Source: UBA10107 sp964572885 (GTDB lineage: Archaea; Nanobdellota; Nanobdellia; Woesearchaeales; UBA10107). Taken from it: a stretch of DNA of 12,686 nucleotides. The notes beneath the pieces are model-generated. The model did not search any database, had not been told where the DNA came from, and saw nothing but the letters and a program-made list of their open reading frames with translations. A program made the position numbers and the translations under genes. Shown here piece by piece: positions 10,601-12,686 of this stretch. The DNA lies in contig CAZNFC010000020.1 in assembly GCA_964572885.1 (NCBI GenBank), positions 1-12,686 on the forward strand. Reading direction: 5' to 3'. Within the stretch, counting starts at the first letter, position 1, and each line of letters begins with the position of its first letter.

Positions 10601-12686
10601 ACAAATGGAACAGCAACAGCAGCTAACTGGACAAAAGATTATTCTACTTATGGAAACAATGGAACAGTTTTAAATGCAATATGGAATGCAACAGCAGGTG
10701 CATACGGCTCTGGTGCCTATCAATTTGATTATGTATCGGGCGGTAATATCAGTGTTAACGGAATCAATCCTGTCGATAACTTCAGTGTCGTTGCTCTGTT
10801 CAAGCCAGTTGGTCCGACTACGATTTCAACTGGAGCTATCGTAGAAAAAACAATAGGCGGCGATGTAAATAGTCAATGGTTATTATTCTTGGAGTCGAAT
10901 GCTATCAAATGGAGAGTTAAAAATGGTACATCTGGTGAACTTGTAACAGTAGCAACATCTGTTGCCACTGTCAGTGGTAAATGGTATCATGTTGTAGCCA
11001 CTAAAAATAATAAAGGCATAGCTTTGTATGTAAATGGCGTACAGATAGGAAACAATACTGGAGCTCCCGGAGTGACTACTGGAGGAACTGGATCCACTTT
11101 AATTGGTATGCTAGGAGCAGGTGCACCCGGTTACAATCTTAATGGAACGATAGATTATTTACAAATCTATAATAGAAGCCTTTCAGCAAATGAAATTTTA
11201 TTGTTAAATTCATCAAAGGAGTATATAATTGCGAGCAATGAAACTAAACCAGGTGAAAATTGGTCTGCATGTGTAACTCCAAATGATGGAAACTCAAACG
11301 GAAATACACTATGCTCTAATAACGTAACGATTGTAAATGCTTCAATAGCTATAACTTCAGTTTATCCTAACGATACAGGATTAGTACAAAACTTGACAGG
11401 AGAGACAAATATAACTATAGCAAGAAATTATTCACTTACAACAAACTTAACATTCAACGCGACAATACAATCTCCTGCATATTCAGTTTTCACATTCAAT
11501 TGGTTCGTGAATGGAGTTTTGAAAGCAATACAAGTAATAACCGGAGCAGTAAATACATTCATCACAAGTACATTCAGTTATCTGTTCAACACAACAGGTA
11601 ATTTCAACATAACAGTAAATGTGAATAGTACCAATTCAGAAATAAACTCCTCATTCACATTCAATCTAACGACATCTAATGGTCCACCTGTCGTAAATTC
11701 TATTTTCATAAATTCGACATTTGGCACAAATCTCACAACTGAAAATCTAACAGCATACTGGAATACAACTGATCCAAACGCAGAGAATATTGTTGCAAAC
11801 ATTACAGATTGGAGAGTAAACGGAACATCAATAGAAATACTAAATATGCCGTTTGAAGCAGATGGTAAACAAAATGCAACCGATTATTCAACTTATAATA
11901 ATTCTGGAATAGTTCATAATGGAGCTATATTGAATAAAACAAGTTGCTATTCAGGAAGTTGTTATTATTTAGACGGTTCTGATGATTTTATTGATACGAA
12001 TAATATGTCCTCATTAAATATTGTAAATAACTTTACAGTAACAATATGGGTAAAACCCAAAACTAACGCTGATAGTAATATTTACATAATGGATAAAGCA
12101 GTAGAGCCAGCAGGAAATCCATTCTATCAATATGGTATAAATCATAATAATAATTGTGGAGATGATTTTGAGTTCGATACAGGGCAGGGTGCAAGTCTTG
12201 GCGCGTTATGTAATGTAGGAGGAACTACTGCTGATGTATGGTATTTCATCGTAGGAACATACAATGGAACTGGCAATAAAACAATTTATATGAATGGAGT
12301 GCAGACAGCCAGTGTTGCTGTATCTGGAGATATAAATTCTTATCCGACTTCAAACTTAACATTCGGAAGGCTTCAAGGTCAAGGTTCTTCTAACTCTTTC
12401 AATGGGTTTATTGATGATGCAAGAGTTTATAATAGAGTTTTATCTCGTCAAGAAATATTAGCATTATACAACAACAGAAGCGATTTAATTAATTCACAGG
12501 AACTTAAGCCATTGCAGAATTGGTCTGCTTGTGTAACTCCAAATGATGGAATATCAGATGGCGTAACATCATGTTCGAATAACATAGTTCTCGCAAATAC
12601 AATCAATATTATATCAGTATATCCGAACCAAACAGGATTAGTCCAGAATACAACAGGAGAGAATAATATTTCAATTACAAGAAATT
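7631..12686 (+). CDS. Giant membrane-anchored LamG/Ig-repeat surface protein (adhesin-like), 3' end outside window
   Basis: The frame is open from 7631 to the window edge (1685 complete codons). Residues 1-80 are charged, helical and cytoplasmic, with coiled-coil potential; one transmembrane helix (about 82-98) follows; everything after is outside (N-in), with very many NxS/T sequons. The ectodomain is built from units of about 400 residues. Each has an opening strand set (INSTxGTNxTxENLTxYxNxTD...ITDWRVNGTSI), a LamG_3-like domain starting NMPFEA (at residues 174, 572, 985 and 1406), and a closing strand (NWSACVTPNDG...NGxTxCSNN). LamG marks include WHHIAVTWN, YVDGV and the FxGxIDEVLVFNRTLSSQEI end. 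Linkers are FN3-like after unit 1 and PKD/Ig-like after units 2 and 3. LamG domains of this type usually bind glycans or proteins, so a host- or partner-binding adhesin is the inference. It is co-transcribed with the HTH gene through a TAATG overlap. Confidence 0.85.
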   Translation, partial: MDKNLLNEINIRIKSCFELQDKLEYIDSLLRNKKIGELEHNLLKQEILNGKIESVVKKEIEDYVEKAYDFKNKIKADNNIKIAAVLLILIIGIIAFTAPNYTGLSIFRTSGFKLHILSGSPPTVINVTINSTLGTNLTTENLTVYWNATDPDNDPLVNISDWRVNGTSIAILNMPFEADANQNTTDYSSYLNNGTAKNGVKWNSTGVNGHGVYQFDGVNDLVNITGAGFPTGNKPFSFSLFANAKSLSGQQVAFFYGAESNPNAIYIDINNCGLGSRWGLGSWGVSDTICAANAVNTDEWHHIAVTWNTTVATLYQDGVSQGTATSEVYSFTNKLVQVGAIRDTSFTGTFFQGGIDEVLVFNRTLSSQEIVQLNSTKNNVVVSQELKLGENWSACVTPSDGSQNGSTACSNNITIVAATDTTPPVITNVAASPTNQSATITWSTDELANETIFFGVNLSLTGGNITNASLATSHSVPLANLTNFTLYYYNITSCDSSNNCKTNGSFNFTTLQNTAPNSAPVIISVVINSTYGTNSTKENLTAYSNSTDIDNNPIINITDWRVNGTSIAILNMPFEADANQNTTDYSSYLNNGTAKNGVKWNSTGVNGHGVYQFDGVNDLVNITGAGFPTGNKPFSFSLFANAKSLSGQQVAFFYGEESAPNSIYVDINNCGGGSRWGLGTWGSGDPLCEVNAVNTDEWHHIAVTWNTTDAGLYVDGVLQGGSYYHPADADKYSFINHEVQVGGLMAAGFTGTFFQGGIDEVLVFNRTLSSQEIVQLNSTKNNVVVSQELNVRENWSACVTPNDGIVNGNTLCSNNATIVNASVNISSIYPNNTGVVQNTAGENNISLSRNYSLTTNLTFNATVQSPGYNTLSFQWFVNGVLKFIQTLTNAFTSTFSYLFNTSGPFNITVNINSTNSDVNATFTFKLNTSNGIPIVNSLFINSTYGTNLTIENLTAYWNTTDPNAENIVNITDWRINGTSIAILNMPFEAGTNGTATAANWTKDYSTYGNNGTVLNAIWNATAGAYGSGAYQFDYVSGGNISVNGINPVDNFSVVALFKPVGPTTISTGAIVEKTIGGDVNSQWLLFLESNAIKWRVKNGTSGELVTVATSVATVSGKWYHVVATKNNKGIALYVNGVQIGNNTGAPGVTTGGTGSTLIGMLGAGAPGYNLNGTIDYLQIYNRSLSANEILLLNSSKEYIIASNETKPGENWSACVTPNDGNSNGNTLCSNNVTIVNASIAITSVYPNDTGLVQNLTGETNITIARNYSLTTNLTFNATIQSPAYSVFTFNWFVNGVLKAIQVITGAVNTFITSTFSYLFNTTGNFNITVNVNSTNSEINSSFTFNLTTSNGPPVVNSIFINSTFGTNLTTENLTAYWNTTDPNAENIVANITDWRVNGTSIEILNMPFEADGKQNATDYSTYNNSGIVHNGAILNKTSCYSGSCYYLDGSDDFIDTNNMSSLNIVNNFTVTIWVKPKTNADSNIYIMDKAVEPAGNPFYQYGINHNNNCGDDFEFDTGQGASLGALCNVGGTTADVWYFIVGTYNGTGNKTIYMNGVQTASVAVSGDINSYPTSNLTFGRLQGQGSSNSFNGFIDDARVYNRVLSRQEILALYNNRSDLINSQELKPLQNWSACVTPNDGISDGVTSCSNNIVLANTINIISVYPNQTGLVQNTTGENNISITRN
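8109..8402 (+). repeat. Exact 294-base direct repeat, copy 1
   Basis: Read base by base, this stretch is identical to 9303-9596 (offset 1194, a multiple of three). It encodes the end of the Ig opening half and the first part of LamG unit 1. Zero differences over 294 bases, silent sites included, point to very recent duplication or gene conversion. Confidence 0.9.
8669..8746 (+). repeat. Exact 78-base direct repeat, copy 1
   Basis: Identical to 9878-9955 and encodes the LamG C-terminal TGTFFQGGIDEVLVFNRTLS segment and beyond. After one mismatch at 8747, a further 22 bases also match. Confidence 0.85.
9303..9596 (+). repeat. Exact 294-base direct repeat, copy 2
   Basis: Identical to 8109-8402. 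The next base (9597 against 8403) begins a strongly diverged stretch of about 105 bases. Confidence 0.9.
9878..9955 (+). repeat. Exact 78-base direct repeat, copy 2
   Basis: Identical to 8669-8746. The offset here is 1209 instead of 1194 because of a 15-base in-frame length difference just upstream. Confidence 0.85.
10421..11341 (+). repeat. LamG-in-Ig unit 3 of the giant protein
   Basis: Opening half INSTYGTNLTIENLTAYWN and DWRINGTSIAI; LamG from 10583 to about 11213 with KWYHVVATKNN, ALYVNGVQIG and LNGTIDYLQIYNRSLSANEI; closing half NWSACVTPNDG. Its LamG sequence is well diverged from units 1 and 2, while the Ig halves stay close. A PKD/Ig-like linker follows (about 11342-11680), again with WFVNGVLK. 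Confidence 0.75.
11681..12596 (+). repeat. LamG-in-Ig unit 4 of the giant protein
   Basis: Opening half INSTFGTNLTTENLTAYWN and DWRVNGTSIEI; LamG from 11846 to about 12475 with VWYFIVGTYNG, TIYMNGVQTA and FNGFIDDARVYNRVLSRQEI; closing half NWSACVTPNDG. It has an extra cysteine pair (TSCYSGSCYYLDGSDDF) absent from the other units. The start of another YPNQTGLVQNTTGENN linker runs to the window edge, suggesting further units. Confidence 0.75.

Noticed and set aside
10252..10602. Short open frames on both strands in the giant gene region (also 7930-8130, 9892-10089 and 11578-11802).
   Set aside because: They recur at equivalent places of each repeat as shadows of the real frame and have no start signals or sensible composition.

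Overview
The window looks archaeal, most likely from an AT-rich DPANN-type lineage (the Woesearchaeota/Pacearchaeota kind of genome). The evidence is an ABCE1-like protein, TATA boxes placed about 25-28 bases before start codons (leaderless promoters), a tRNA-Thr with U73 and no encoded CCA, start/stop overlaps, and a dense set of small single-pass surface proteins rich in N-glycosylation sequons. The lineage is inferred from protein style and no marker gene settles it.

Layout. (1) 1-1335, information-processing block: a shortened ABCE1-like ATPase (minus strand) that ends after its first nucleotide-binding domain and keeps the cysteines of only one of two Fe-S clusters; a divergent 51-residue zinc-ribbon protein (978-1133) that may share one TATA element with it; a tRNA-Thr(CGU) with odd D- and T-loops; and a degenerate copy of the tRNA 3' half. 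(2) 1336-2579, plus strand: two overlapping paralogous genes for small membrane-anchored extracytoplasmic proteins. (3) 7184 down to 2550, minus strand: six tightly packed genes for single-pass envelope proteins (a 69-residue membrane protein, a camelysin/TasA- or pilin-like protein, two Ig-like proteins, a protein with two beta repeats, and an FN3/TSP1-like protein with a cytoplasmic helical tail). They form a cell-surface operon, possibly with internal promoters. (4) 7185-7370, a divergent control region with three copies of a palindromic operator (core CTACAATGTAG) around the TATA box of the rightward gene. (5) 7371-12686, plus strand: an 86-residue HTH protein joined by a TAATG overlap to a giant membrane-anchored protein that is open at the window edge (at least 1685 codons). 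The giant protein carries at least four roughly 400-residue repeat units, each apparently a LamG lectin-like domain nested inside an Ig-like domain.

How it fits together. Regions 3-5 read as one surface module. A small regulator is encoded directly ahead of a giant adhesin-like protein and faces a surface-protein operon across a shared region with repeated operators. The simplest reading is that the HTH protein binds these sites and tunes its own operon, perhaps also the leftward one. The adhesin's repeats show blocks of perfect DNA identity alternating with diverged blocks, which suggests recombination-driven diversification of the LamG faces. Functions of the surface genes are inferred from architecture only.
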